From: Microcaldota archaeon | Lineage (GTDB): Archaea > Micrarchaeota > Micrarchaeia > Micrarchaeales > Micrarchaeaceae | Length of the DNA: 57,990 bases | Reading direction: 5' to 3' | NCBI GenBank assembly: GCA_021792775.1 | Contig: JAJYTZ010000003.1 | Span: 1 to 57,990 of the forward strand | Shown here: positions 41,131 through 50,330 of the stretch, in pieces | Layout of the letters: each line of letters starts with the position of its first letter | Numbering within the stretch: the first letter of the stretch is position 1 | Translations under genes and position numbers: made by a program | Notes under the pieces: generated by a model | What the model was told of the DNA's origin: nothing | What the model saw: only the letters and a program-made list of their open reading frames with translations | The model's database searches: none

Positions 41131-44053
41131 TTGCTGCCGAGCTGTAGAGGTCCTGTATGAAGGCGTTAGCCTCTGCGGTTGTCTGGTTAGCCTGGTACCC
41201 TGCTACCAATACCCTTGCGCCCCTTGTGGTGTTTGCGGCGTATGCCTGCAATACCTCTGGGTTGGTTGGGCTTACTGATATGCCGAGTGCGCTTTCCAGC
41301 TGTGCGCTGAGAGAGTTCACGTATCCGCTTCCTACGAGTACCAAAGTACTGCCAGCGTTTGCCTGTGAGTCAAGCACTACCAGGTTGTTTGGAGATCCTG
41401 CGCTCAGGTTCTTCAATAGCACTGGAGTGTCTGCTGCGCTCACTGATGGAGTTGCTGTCAGGTTGCTTATTCCTGTCACTGTGAAGTGAGCTCCAGGAGC
41501 AACTGATACGTTCGCAGTCACCTTCCCTATGGAAACGTTAGCCAGGTTTGTCGCCTGTCCTACGCCATATGGTCCGTGCAGCGCATACGATACTGCATTC
41601 GAGCTAGACGCACTTGACGGAGCCACAACGAATTGCAGCTGATCTACGCTCTTAGCGATGTCGAATGCTATCTGCTGCGGACCTATCGATGCAACCTTGC
41701 TTCCGCGCTCAGTTACAAAGCTCTGGTTAGCGTTGATTGCCGCGCCGACTGTTGGCGTGTACGTCACATTGTTCTTCGTACCGCTCACAGTTCCGTTCAG
41801 TATGAACAGCGGCTGAGAACTCACTCCGCCTGTGTTGTTGAACAGACCGAATGCAACCGAGTCCTGCGAACTCGACTGGCTTGGAACCGCCAACTCGTTC
41901 ATCGTGTAAGTGAAGAACTCATTGGAGTTACCTCCGTTGAACTTCACTCCAGATGTCCCTGCCAGTGCGAACGATGTGGTTGGTTGGCCGTTGTGCTGGT
42001 TGTATGTTGCTGTCAAACCGCTTGTTACCTGGTTGTACACCTTTCCAGAAGCTGGTGCATATAGAACCAGTGCTGTTGCTGATGCTGATGTTGGTTTTAG
42101 TGTTGCAATTGCGTTCGAGGCGTCATTTACTGTTACAGTGACTCCTGGAATTGCTCTGGAGAGCTTTATCGATGTCACGTTAGTAAATCCACCTGAAACC
42201 TGACCTATAGAGTTTGGGGATGTGGTCAGAGTATTTACAGTAAATGACGGGTTCAGATGTGTATTGCCATTGTATCCACTTACCGTTACTGTCAGTACTG
42301 CATTTGCATTTACCAAACCAGTATCAGCTGATGCTGCGCTAATGAACACATTTCCGGTTTGTACTAGGGCTGGTGGTAGAGTCTCGTCAAGCTGGTACGG
42401 AGTCAGGTCATACGTGAGAGTTGAGCTCTGTGGCGCTGATCCTGCAGTGAATGCTCCAGGTATTGAGCTTGTCACTACAAGTTCCTGCGCAGGCTCTGTC
42501 ACGTTGCTTACCACGTTTGCCCCTGTTAGACCCGTAGCGGCAGTACCGAGGTTAGCGTATGAAACGCTTCCCACGTTCTGGCTGCTTATTGTCACAGGAT
42601 CAAAGCTCGATGAGCCGAGAGTCGGTCCCACGAATGTCAGCTTGTACGCAGATGGGCTCTGCACAAAGCTGAAACTCTGCCCTGGTGTGAGTGTCTGTGA
42701 TGTGCTGTTTACCAGTACTATGCTCTGCAAGGCGTTTGGTTTGCCTGACGATGAGCTGTTTGTCCAGAGAAGCTCTGCTGTCCATCCAGGATCGTTCGTC
42801 TGGTTCAAGACCTGCGAACTTGTTATGTTGTACACGTTAGAGTATGCCTGTACCTTCGCATACTGTATCGTGTAACCGTTCGTCACGTTCTTTACCTTCA
42901 GGAACAACAGATGTCCTGATACGTTGAACTTTGCCAGCTTCGGCGCGTATATGGATGTCGTGTTCGTAGGAGTATTTCCTCCATTATAGAATATGTTCAG
43001 TATTGCAGGGCTGGTTCCGGACGAGTTTGCTCTTCCCAAGTCAGCAAGCTGTATTGTGAAGTTCCCGAACTGGAAACTCTTTCCCACATACAGAGTCTGT
43101 ACCGGTGTCAATGCCTGTGCTAACTGGATCTTTCCTCCAGAGACCGTATTAGCTGAAGAAACAGTACCACCAGGTGGTGTGTAGTTCAGGAATGTCCAGT
43201 TCTCGCCGAGCAGCGATAAATCTGCATTGTTTATTGAGTTTGAGCTCGTCATCTTGTTTACCGGTTTGTTGAACACAACCTGATATGCGCCTGTTGCGCT
43301 GGCAAGGTTGAACTGCTTTGTATTCTGGTTGAATACCGGGAAGCCCGCCAACCATAGGTACTCTGTCTCTCCATTCGCTCCAAAGTTGTTGAGCAGAGAT
43401 GGTAGCTGTGTCGCACTTACCTGCAATAGGTTATCGAGACTGTTTGAGGTGTTTCTGAATGTGCTGTAGGACATGCCTCCTCCATTGTATGTTGCTGTTA
43501 CGCTGCTCACTGATGGAGCTCCGAACGCTACAAACGGGCTTGGCTGTGGGTTGATTGCTGAAGATACACCGTTGTATGTATATGATGGATTCGTTGATAC
43601 CTCACTTGTGCTGTTTTGCTTGGTGCTGATTGGAGAACCGAGCTGTATAGCCTTGTTGAAGACCGACCCTATCAGCGCTGTGAAACCGTATGAGTTGGTT
43701 CCGAACGATGCGGATGAGCTTTCATTCAGCCATACCTGCTGGTTCGATAGCGTCACTGACGATGATGGAACTGTTGCTCCAAGCACCTTTGCCGCCTGCG
43801 TTGCGTTAACGCTTGCAGTCACTGGTGTTGATACATATGCAAGGTTTCCTATCGCCGCTGCTATGCTCGCTGCCGCGACACCGTCGCTTGGCTGTGCCCC
43901 GTGGCCGAGTACTACCTGCACCACCGGTGCTCCCGCGTTATTGATTATTGGTACATTCTGGAATGTTACAGGAGCCGCGAACGCGATCCCAAGACCTAAC
44001 AATGCTGCGCCGCCTGCGACAGCAGCTATTCTCTTCGCTTTTAGTCTATTCAT
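41120..44053 (-). CDS. S-layer protein
   Basis: A 977-residue secreted protein. A signal peptide (RIAAVAGGAALLGLGIAFA) is followed by FQNVPIINNAGAPVVQVVLG and a long Ser/Thr/Asn-rich, beta-strand-rich body with more than twenty N-glycosylation sequons and almost no cysteine. The end, NTTRGARVLVAGYQANQTT, resembles the C-terminal block of archaeal S-layer proteins of the methanococcal kind. It would form the crystalline cell surface. AglB, which glycosylates such proteins, is encoded divergently next to it. A TATA box (44111-44118) and a small inverted repeat in the 5' leader precede it. Confidence 0.85.
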   Translation of the reverse strand: MNRLKAKRIAAVAGGAALLGLGIAFAAPVTFQNVPIINNAGAPVVQVVLGHGAQPSDGVAAASIAAAIGNLAYVSTPVTASVNATQAAKVLGATVPSSSVTLSNQQVWLNESSSASFGTNSYGFTALIGSVFNKAIQLGSPISTKQNSTSEVSTNPSYTYNGVSSAINPQPSPFVAFGAPSVSSVTATYNGGGMSYSTFRNTSNSLDNLLQVSATQLPSLLNNFGANGETEYLWLAGFPVFNQNTKQFNLASATGAYQVVFNKPVNKMTSSNSINNADLSLLGENWTFLNYTPPGGTVSSANTVSGGKIQLAQALTPVQTLYVGKSFQFGNFTIQLADLGRANSSGTSPAILNIFYNGGNTPTNTTSIYAPKLAKFNVSGHLLFLKVKNVTNGYTIQYAKVQAYSNVYNITSSQVLNQTNDPGWTAELLWTNSSSSGKPNALQSIVLVNSTSQTLTPGQSFSFVQSPSAYKLTFVGPTLGSSSFDPVTISSQNVGSVSYANLGTAATGLTGANVVSNVTEPAQELVVTSSIPGAFTAGSAPQSSTLTYDLTPYQLDETLPPALVQTGNVFISAASADTGLVNANAVLTVTVSGYNGNTHLNPSFTVNTLTTSPNSIGQVSGGFTNVTSIKLSRAIPGVTVTVNDASNAIATLKPTSASATALVLYAPASGKVYNQVTSGLTATYNQHNGQPTTSFALAGTSGVKFNGGNSNEFFTYTMNELAVPSQSSSQDSVAFGLFNNTGGVSSQPLFILNGTVSGTKNNVTYTPTVGAAINANQSFVTERGSKVASIGPQQIAFDIAKSVDQLQFVVAPSSASSSNAVSYALHGPYGVGQATNLANVSIGKVTANVSVAPGAHFTVTGISNLTATPSVSAADTPVLLKNLSAGSPNNLVVLDSQANAGSTLVLVGSGYVNSLSAQLESALGISVSPTNPEVLQAYAANTTRGARVLVAGYQANQTTAEANAFIQDLYSSAASSV

Positions 44054-44068
44054 ACTACCATCTTTGCA

Positions 44069-44118
44069 TTTAACGTTATTTGTTAAACTACAATTGAATA
44101 AAAAGATAAGTATTTAAA
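44069..44118 (-). promoter_or_regulatory. S-layer gene promoter and leader
   Basis: The minus strand has a clear TATA-like tttaaata (44111-44118) about 58 bases before the ATG, predicting a leader of roughly 30-35 bases. Within that leader TTTAAC (44069-44074) and GTTAAA (44082-44087) form a 6-bp inverted repeat around GTTATTT. GATGGTAG lies next to the start codon as a possible ribosome-binding site. Confidence 0.5.
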
Positions 44119-44471
44119 GCTTTCTTGTTCGGATAAAAAAAACTTTATACATATATTGCTATTGCAACAACCCAGTTCTATGATTGACGAAGTTTTGCCC
44201 ATATTTCGCCTTTCTGCGCTCCGATGCCCGCTTTCCCATTTTGTCAACGTGAACTGGAAAATCAGCCTCGATAACTGGTTGGATAAGAGCGAACCGCAGA
44301 GATGCATGTATTCCGAGGTATGCAACATCTAACGCCGTTGTGAAATATCCTTGGATACTGATGCATGTATAAGTTGTCCAGCTAACATAAATCCCGAGTG
44401 CGGCACGCTCCCTGCTCCGTTCATTGCAAACTCTTTATAAGTTAACGGTCTATAACTCCCTGTTGGTGCCA
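44119..44471. other. gene-free spacer between S-layer and aglB genes
   Basis: No gene is convincing. A 52-codon plus-strand frame opens at ATG 44180 (MIDEVLPIFRLSALRCPLSH) but matches nothing I know. Within it, AGCGAACCGCAGAGA (near 44288) is identical to bases just inside the left end of the TnpB element near 15390, so this may be the remnant of a second IS200/IS605 element. A TATA-like tttataag (44433-44440) serves aglB. Confidence 0.4.
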
Positions 44472-46871
44472 ATGAATGTAACAAGGAATCAGGTAATTTT
44501 CTTTGCGCTTGCGGTCGCTATCCTTGTCCTAGGAGTCTTCCTCAGGACCGGCCTTCTCCGATTCCAGGGATTCTTTGAGCCGGACGGCTTCTTCCATTAT
44601 AGTATAATAGAACAGATACTTGCAAACCACCTTTCCGCGCCGTTGCATTCTGCGCTCTCCGGCTTTCCTTCGCATAATCTTGTGACCGAGCCCCTCGGAC
44701 TTTATTATACGGCGATAATACCTTACCTTCTCCTTGGGAAGAGCCTAAGCATACTCAATGTCATGCGCCTCATCCCCATCCTCTTTGGAATCCTTGACGC
44801 AATAGGCGCATTCTTCCTTGTGATGTATCTATTCAGGAACAGGGTCCTCGGGCTTATCGCGATGTTCATGGTTGCCGTCTCCAGCGGAGACATCGCAAGG
44901 ACCGGCGCGCTTGTATACAGAGGAGACGGCTTCGTAACTATCTTCATGATAATCTCGCTCATATTCCTCATAAAGGCCTTTAGGGATAAGGATGTCAGAA
45001 AGACCATCGCTTTCGGAGCTGGAAGCGCGATTGTAATAGGCATAGGGACCGCAGTCTGGGCTGGCGCGCCCTTCATGATTTTTGTTTACATGCTTGCGGT
45101 TGTTCTCGTCTCTTTATATGGATTCATAATGGCAGATGCGCAGATGCTGAGGAGCAGCATTGTAGTTGCCTTATCCCTGCCCATTGAATACCTGATACAG
45201 CATGTTTGGATATATCTCGAAGTGATAAAGGGCGGAGGAGAGGCGATGTCCAGCCCGCACTTCTTCCTTTTCTACATTCCTCTCCTTGCCGCCACTGTTC
45301 TTGCATTCCTGATGGTGCAGCGCAGGGAACGCCTTCCCTCGCTTATGATGAACAGCAGAAGAAGGATAGAGACAGGGCTTGCAATTATCCTGATAGGGTT
45401 CGTTCTTGTAATGGTTATCGGAGGAAGCTATATCTATAACATTGCAAGCGGGGGCGGCCTTGTCATCGCCGGAAACACTCTCACGAAATCAATACAGGAG
45501 CTGCAACCCCCTACTCTTGGATTCATCTGGGGCAGTTTCGGCTTCCAGCTTCCTCTTGCGGTACTTGGTGTAATTCTCTTCCTTTTCGCTTCCGCAGAGA
45601 TGCTCCCTGCAGCAGATAGCATCTTAAGAACAGGAAGGAGGTCTATAGGCATAGGCATGAGCATTCCTTTCCTCATCCTTCTTAGTTATCTAATACTGAC
45701 AGGATATCTTCAGGCAAATGCGATAAGATTCAACTCTCTCGTTGCCGTACCTATCGCAATATTCGCGGCTTACGCGGTATACGCACTGTGGAGGATATTT
45801 GAGAAGAGGTATGGGAAAATCGGGATGATTGGGGCCGCGCTTGTCGCGCTGCCTGTCGCCGTATACATGTTTGGCAGCCTGTTCGCGATCCTTTTAGGTA
45901 AGCTGAATTTTGGCATATACTTTGATATGGTACCTGCTCTGGTCATCGCCGTAATATTCGCTCTTATCGCATCCGCAAGAGACTTCGGCAAGGGCAAACT
46001 CGTTCTCTGCCTTTACATAGGCATTATCGCTCTCATTCTCTCCTACTCTGTTGTATTCGCGTATGTGCAGATGATTTCTTCCGGGCAGGCTGATGGGATC
46101 AATCCCTCCTTCCTCTCTGCAATGGGATGGCTTAGAAGCAACACTCCCTCCAACGCCACAGTGCTCGCGGTCTGGCCAGACGGCTCTGTAATTGAAGGTT
46201 GGGCGCATCGCCAGAGCTCTACGGACAGCGTGAACGGGCAAAACCCTATTCTCATAAAGGGTTTTGCGAACTTCATATTGAACGATACGCCAGACACATC
46301 TTATCTTACCAACACGACGCACAGGCCCGAATACTTTGTAGTTAGATACTACTGGCTCAACGAGTACGGCGGCCTTCTGCTCGAAACAGGGATGAACTCC
46401 ACATCCGGCTATGTGATCTACCAGTTCCAAGGAGCCAGCGTCGCTTCATCCACAGCAACGAACAGCATAAGTTACTACTTTGTAGGCAACGGGCTTTACA
46501 ATGCGACAATGAACATCGCCAACTCAAACGGGATTGTGAACGTAAATTCCTCTATACACAACAGCACGGTAGATGTGCCGATAGCGCACACGATCCTGTA
46601 CAACGAGAACTATTCCTCATACCAGGAATACAACTACACCAGAGGAAGGGCGTACAATGGAACACTCTTCATCTCGTTTTATATAAACCCTTCTGGCAGA
46701 AGCACCATAACCCAGGCTTACATGATGGGTGGCTCTCTTGCGCAGAGTAACATGGTCAAGTTCCTCTTCCTGTGCGGCGCCGCATCGTGCAGCTACGGAA
46801 ACGGCGCTGTGAGGATGAAGCTTGTCTACCAGAACTCAGACACGCGCATCTTCAAGCTCAACTACAGTTGA
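44472..46871 (+). CDS. aglB: oligosaccharyltransferase AglB/STT3
   Basis: About 799 residues from the ATG at 44472 (GGTG upstream). There are about thirteen membrane spans to residue 540, with the acidic luminal motif FEPDGFFHYSIIEQI near the start (about 33-47) and a soluble C-terminal domain. The family's WWDYG appears as VWPDGSVIEGWAHRQSSTD, keeping W and D but replacing the rest. The enzyme moves the lipid-linked glycan to Asn-X-Ser/Thr sites of secreted proteins. Its neighbour is the sequon-rich S-layer protein. Confidence 0.9.
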   Translation: MNVTRNQVIFFALAVAILVLGVFLRTGLLRFQGFFEPDGFFHYSIIEQILANHLSAPLHSALSGFPSHNLVTEPLGLYYTAIIPYLLLGKSLSILNVMRLIPILFGILDAIGAFFLVMYLFRNRVLGLIAMFMVAVSSGDIARTGALVYRGDGFVTIFMIISLIFLIKAFRDKDVRKTIAFGAGSAIVIGIGTAVWAGAPFMIFVYMLAVVLVSLYGFIMADAQMLRSSIVVALSLPIEYLIQHVWIYLEVIKGGGEAMSSPHFFLFYIPLLAATVLAFLMVQRRERLPSLMMNSRRRIETGLAIILIGFVLVMVIGGSYIYNIASGGGLVIAGNTLTKSIQELQPPTLGFIWGSFGFQLPLAVLGVILFLFASAEMLPAADSILRTGRRSIGIGMSIPFLILLSYLILTGYLQANAIRFNSLVAVPIAIFAAYAVYALWRIFEKRYGKIGMIGAALVALPVAVYMFGSLFAILLGKLNFGIYFDMVPALVIAVIFALIASARDFGKGKLVLCLYIGIIALILSYSVVFAYVQMISSGQADGINPSFLSAMGWLRSNTPSNATVLAVWPDGSVIEGWAHRQSSTDSVNGQNPILIKGFANFILNDTPDTSYLTNTTHRPEYFVVRYYWLNEYGGLLLETGMNSTSGYVIYQFQGASVASSTATNSISYYFVGNGLYNATMNIANSNGIVNVNSSIHNSTVDVPIAHTILYNENYSSYQEYNYTRGRAYNGTLFISFYINPSGRSTITQAYMMGGSLAQSNMVKFLFLCGAASCSYGNGAVRMKLVYQNSDTRIFKLNYS

Positions 46872-47232
46872 ACGTCCGTAGAAAGCAGTCTCGCCAAGAG
46901 TCAACATAGCAGAGACGCAGCTTTTGCAAATGCAGAGCTTCAATAATATTATCGTGGTAATACTATTATATAATTATGATAATATTGTGATTGCACGCCC
47001 TCAAAATTCGTCGACAGGAAAGGCCGATCCTTGCCGGTATCGGCTGCCCTATTCTCAGATGTAGTTCTCTATAGAGGGAAAGATTTCATAGATGTTTCCC
47101 TCTATGTAATACCTGCTTAATGAGACCATTGTGAGAAAGCTTCAATAATATGATTTGGGAGACATCCGGCCATAAATGCCGATCTCTTTTGGAATTTATG
47201 GTTTGCAGAGTACAAAGAAACCATTTTTGGGA
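46872..47232. other. gene-free stretch with nested repeats and hairpins
   Basis: No coding frame is supported. A 14-base direct repeat AGCTTCAATAATAT occurs at 46936-46949 and 47138-47151. Between the copies lie three inverted repeats: AATATTATC/GATAATATT (46945-46986), GCCGAT/ATCGGC (47023-47044) and a strong 11-bp stem at 47071-47105. The set could be a small non-autonomous mobile element, a structured RNA or a complex terminator. Confidence 0.45.
47071..47105. repeat. perfect 11-bp inverted repeat hairpin
   Basis: ATAGAGGGAAA (47071-47081) pairs exactly with TTTCCCTCTAT (47095-47105) around a 13-base loop. It is neither next to a U-tract nor within a gene. It lies between copies of a 14-base direct repeat. 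Confidence 0.7.
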
Positions 47233-47997
47233 TTAGGGGATCGCCTGGGCGTATGCAATCGAAACGTTCTCCGCTTCCTTGCATCCTTCCAGCTTCCCTG
47301 CCGAAAGGAGCGCATGCTTTGTCTCCCTTCCTTTGGCGGCTATTATTATGTTGTTGCCAGGCACGGTCAGCGGTATCACTCTCTCATATGAGCCGAACTC
47401 CGCCTCTATCTCAGATAGGAACGGCTCAAGCATCCTGACCAGCTTGTGCGATATCACGAAGTTAACCGCAAATATCCCCCCTTCAGAAAGCTTTGAGCGC
47501 ACATCCGAGATGAACTTTCTTGAAAGGAACTTCTCCGGCATCACATCATCCACGTACGGATCAGATATGATGATATCGTATTTCTTATCCGTTCGATTGA
47601 CGAATTCGTATCCGTCTGCGATGATTATGCTTGAGCGCAGCTCTCTTTGGAGGAAGATCTTGGAAATCTCAACGATATCCCTGTCTACCTCGACCGCGTC
47701 TATCGATGCATCTGGAAACATGCTCTCTATTTGGTAAGGGATAGTGCCTCCGCCCAGCCCGAGCACAAGCACTCTCGGCGCTTTAAAGAGCGAGGGAAGG
47801 GGCAGAAAATAATCCCAGTAGCTGTTCGTGTATATGCTCTCGCTCCTTATCGTGGAGAAGACGGTTCCATTATACATGAGGATCCTTGTCCTATTCTTGC
47901 CGTGTTTCTCTACCACTTTGAGGACAGAGCCATCCCTCCTTATCTCTTTTATCGTGGATGTTCTGCTGAATGCAGAAACTAGAGAATGTATGTCCAT
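47233..47997 (-). CDS. spermidine synthase-like (SpeE-fold) protein
   Basis: A 254-residue class I methyltransferase-type fold: VLVLGLGGGTIPYQIESMFP, SIDAVEVDRDIVEISKIFL, IADGYEFVN and DIIISDPYVDDVMPEKFLSR, then SEGGIFAVNFV. The pattern is that of polyamine aminopropyltransferases, but the usual GGGDG is GGGTI and the catalytic DSSDP is DPYVDD, so the true substrate is doubtful; it may be a SpeE-like methyltransferase. GTGGT precedes the ATG. It is followed in the opposite sense of coordinates by the CarS gene 9 bases away on the same strand. Confidence 0.7.
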   Translation of the reverse strand: MDIHSLVSAFSRTSTIKEIRRDGSVLKVVEKHGKNRTRILMYNGTVFSTIRSESIYTNSYWDYFLPLPSLFKAPRVLVLGLGGGTIPYQIESMFPDASIDAVEVDRDIVEISKIFLQRELRSSIIIADGYEFVNRTDKKYDIIISDPYVDDVMPEKFLSRKFISDVRSKLSEGGIFAVNFVISHKLVRMLEPFLSEIEAEFGSYERVIPLTVPGNNIIIAAKGRETKHALLSAGKLEGCKEAENVSIAYAQAIP

Positions 47998-48006
47998 ATT
48001 ACCACG

Positions 48007-48504
48007 TTACCACGGCACATTTTTTAGTTTGAGAAGATAGGCGCCGATGTTTGTAAGGAGGTGCATCGCACCGGTAAGCGCCACAATGAAGAGTAACCCG
48101 TATATGTCTGGAAGATGTCCGAGAGGGTAAGCAAACAGCATCGCAAAAAGGAAAAATCCGTACTGGTCCATTATCGGGAACGATCTTCCTGGCTTGAAAT
48201 TCATCCTTCTCTTTATGAAACTGCCGAGGAGATCCCCAATGATCGTGCCTGCTCCCATCAGCACAGCTACCTCAAGCATATATCCGAATATTGGATATTC
48301 AAGCATCCCTACGACGAGGGCGCCAATCATCATGAAGAGCGTTCCCCGCACCGTTTTGTTGTCCCCGAATATCCGCCTCTTCCCTATCTTTTTGCCCATG
48401 TCAAGGGGCTTTTTGCCCTTGAATATGACAGGCGCGCCATTTGCTATGTATGCAGGAAGTATGTACAGCAATGGATACGCGAACGTATCGAAAAGAAATG
48501 ACAT
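48007..48504 (-). CDS. carS: CDP-archaeol synthase CarS
   Basis: A 165-residue membrane protein with about five spans and the conserved family loops: LPAYIANGAPVIFKGKKPLD, GDNKTVRGTLFMMIGALVVG, GTIIGDLLGSFIKRRMNFKP and GRSFPIMDQYGFFLFAM. It uses CTP to activate digeranylgeranylglyceryl phosphate in archaeal lipid synthesis. Its ATG overlaps the stop of the upstream ATPase gene (TAATG), and GGTG lies upstream. Confidence 0.95.
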   Translation of the reverse strand: MSFLFDTFAYPLLYILPAYIANGAPVIFKGKKPLDMGKKIGKRRIFGDNKTVRGTLFMMIGALVVGMLEYPIFGYMLEVAVLMGAGTIIGDLLGSFIKRRMNFKPGRSFPIMDQYGFFLFAMLFAYPLGHLPDIYGLLFIVALTGAMHLLTNIGAYLLKLKNVPW

Positions 48505-49799
48505 TAAAACACCTTTGCAAGTAATCTTTCCGGCGGTTCTTTAGTCAGCAGCCATTTCCACAGCGGCATCGCCTTTACGGTTGCGCCGCTTTCTTGTATG
48601 ATGCGCTCATCGTTCCATGTCAGAATCAATAGATTGCGGCATTTTACCTCCTTTGATACTTTGATGAGATGCATGACCTCCCTGCGGTAATTCTTATCCG
48701 TAAGTTCGTATGTGACCTGCACTAGCTGTATTACTTTGTCTGCGCTCTTCAGTAAAAAGTCGATTTCTACGTCGTGCTCGCTGAAATAATATATATCAAG
48801 CAGGGGGTTGGCATTCTTTCTTCTTAGGAATTCGAGGAATACGGCATTTTCCAGCAGCCTGCCTTTGTCTTCTGAAAATCTTTGGGTCTTTGACAGCCCT
48901 GTATCCGCAATGTATATCTTTTTAGGCCACGATGCCCTGAGATGTGGCTTTTTCGAATACCTGTTTATAAAGAAAAACAGAGAGGTGTCCCGTAATTTAT
49001 CTATGTAGTCATAAACCGTATTGTTCGATATCTTTATCCCGGAACTTTTAGCCTTCTCGAAGAACGACCTGATTGATGCTTCTTTGGAAAAGTTCTGTAT
49101 CATAGTCTCGTGCAGATATCTGGCAAGGCCCATATTCTTTGCTTTGTGCCTCTCTATAAAATCCCGAAAAAGCGCGAGCTCCGAGTATTCCTTGAGTATC
49201 TTTATCTTGTCTTCGTTAAGGACGACTTCTGGGAACCCGCCGAATTCAAGATATTCCGATAGAAGCTTGCGCAATTTTGCTTCGTCGTCCTTTGTGTGGT
49301 ATTTTCCAGGCATGATTTTCTTTGCGGTTAAGAATTCCCTGAAACTGAACGGAAGCATCAGATAAGATAGCGAGCGCCCTCTTAATTGCGTGGCTATCTC
49401 GCTCGACATGAGCTTTGAAGAAGAACCGGTTATGAATATGCCGTATTTTTTGACATCATAAAGTTCCCTTACTATGCTCTCCCAGCCAGCAACATTTTGG
49501 ATTTCATCGAACATGATATTTCGTGGTTCCGCGCCGAAATTCTCTATGTATATCCTGATTATATCCCTTATTTCGTTTGCTTTTATGCTATAGAGCCTGG
49601 AGTCTTCGAAATTCAGGTAAAACGGTTTTTCGAGCGTCTTTTCAAGCTGGAAAAAGTAGAAGGTCTTTCCTGCCCTTCTTGGACCAAAAAGCGATATTAT
49701 AAATTTGGAATCTGTGGGAACCTCTAGTTCCCTGTCCAGTATGTTCGGCTTCAAGCCAGAATATTCGTTGAAGTAATCTATTATGTTGTCTCTGTCCAT
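48504..49799 (-). CDS. ATPase of the AAA_14/DUF4143 family
   Basis: A 431-residue protein from the ATG at 49797-49799. It has Walker A GPRRAGKT (about 39-46), Walker B IMFDEIQNV, sensor ITGSSSKLMS and the C-terminal DUF4143 nuclease-like domain (SKKPHLRASWPKKIYIADTG, LENAVFLEFLRR, EIDFLL). Such ATPases are numerous in archaea; some are thought linked to mobile elements or toxin-antitoxin-like systems, but their role is unknown. The A/T-rich promoter contains the palindrome AATATTTATAAATATT near 49818-49833. It overlaps carS. Confidence 0.85.
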   Translation of the reverse strand: MDRDNIIDYFNEYSGLKPNILDRELEVPTDSKFIISLFGPRRAGKTFYFFQLEKTLEKPFYLNFEDSRLYSIKANEIRDIIRIYIENFGAEPRNIMFDEIQNVAGWESIVRELYDVKKYGIFITGSSSKLMSSEIATQLRGRSLSYLMLPFSFREFLTAKKIMPGKYHTKDDEAKLRKLLSEYLEFGGFPEVVLNEDKIKILKEYSELALFRDFIERHKAKNMGLARYLHETMIQNFSKEASIRSFFEKAKSSGIKISNNTVYDYIDKLRDTSLFFFINRYSKKPHLRASWPKKIYIADTGLSKTQRFSEDKGRLLENAVFLEFLRRKNANPLLDIYYFSEHDVEIDFLLKSADKVIQLVQVTYELTDKNYRREVMHLIKVSKEVKCRNLLILTWNDERIIQESGATVKAMPLWKWLLTKEPPERLLAKVF

Positions 49800-49952
49800 G
49801 GTAGCTATAAGGAAGACAATATTTATAAATATTATCTTTATAAGAGAGATAATTTTATACATAGGCGGCTGAACAGATTGAATAGTATGAATTCCGGCGC
49901 GTTGTTAATCACTTTTACTCACGTTTATAAACCTGAGCGGAGCAATAAATTT

Positions 49953-50327
49953 ATGCTGCATATGCTTCATAAGGGGGAGATAAAACAGGCGATCATAGTG
50001 CGATCCGACCTAGAGATGAGCAAGGGAAAAACGGTCGCGCAGGGCGCTCACGCATCCCTCATGAGCTTCTTTGAGGCGGAGCGCACAGACAGAGGCATAA
50101 CAAAGAAATGGCTTGAGCAGGGAGAGAAGAAGATAGTGCTGAAGACAGAGAATGAGGAGTCGCTGGTAAAGCTCTACAATGCGTTCAAGTATAAGAAGGT
50201 ACCGTGCGCTCTTGTAGCGGATGCGGGCCTTACAGAACTGCCTCCAGGCACAAAGACCGCGTTGGGAGTCGGTCCCTGGATGAGCGAGGAGCTTGACGAT
50301 ATAACAGGAAGGCTCAAGCTTTTGTAA
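49953..50327 (+). CDS. pth2: peptidyl-tRNA hydrolase, archaeal type (Pth2)
   Basis: About 124 residues from the ATG at 49953, with KQAIIVRSDLEMSKGKTVAQ, GAHASLMSFFEAE, KIVLKTENEESLVKLYN and the end DAGLTELPPGTKTALGVGPW. It releases tRNA from prematurely ended peptidyl-tRNA. The TATA-like gtttataaa (49925-49933) lies about 25 bases before this ATG, fitting a leaderless message; an ATG three codons further in has GGGGGAG after it and is less likely. An upstream ATG at 49878 would lie before the promoter. Confidence 0.93.
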   Translation: MLHMLHKGEIKQAIIVRSDLEMSKGKTVAQGAHASLMSFFEAERTDRGITKKWLEQGEKKIVLKTENEESLVKLYNAFKYKKVPCALVADAGLTELPPGTKTALGVGPWMSEELDDITGRLKLL

Positions 50328-50330
50328 GGA

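Noticed and set aside
42222-42875. A 217-codon plus-strand frame inside the S-layer gene
   Set aside because: It is antisense to a clearly coding gene with a signal peptide and sequons; the open frame follows from the codon bias of the S-layer gene.
44180-44338. A 52-codon gene upstream of aglB
   Set aside because: It has no recognised homologue, no ribosome-binding motif at a good distance, and includes a stretch shared with the TnpB element's left end, so it is more likely remnant DNA.
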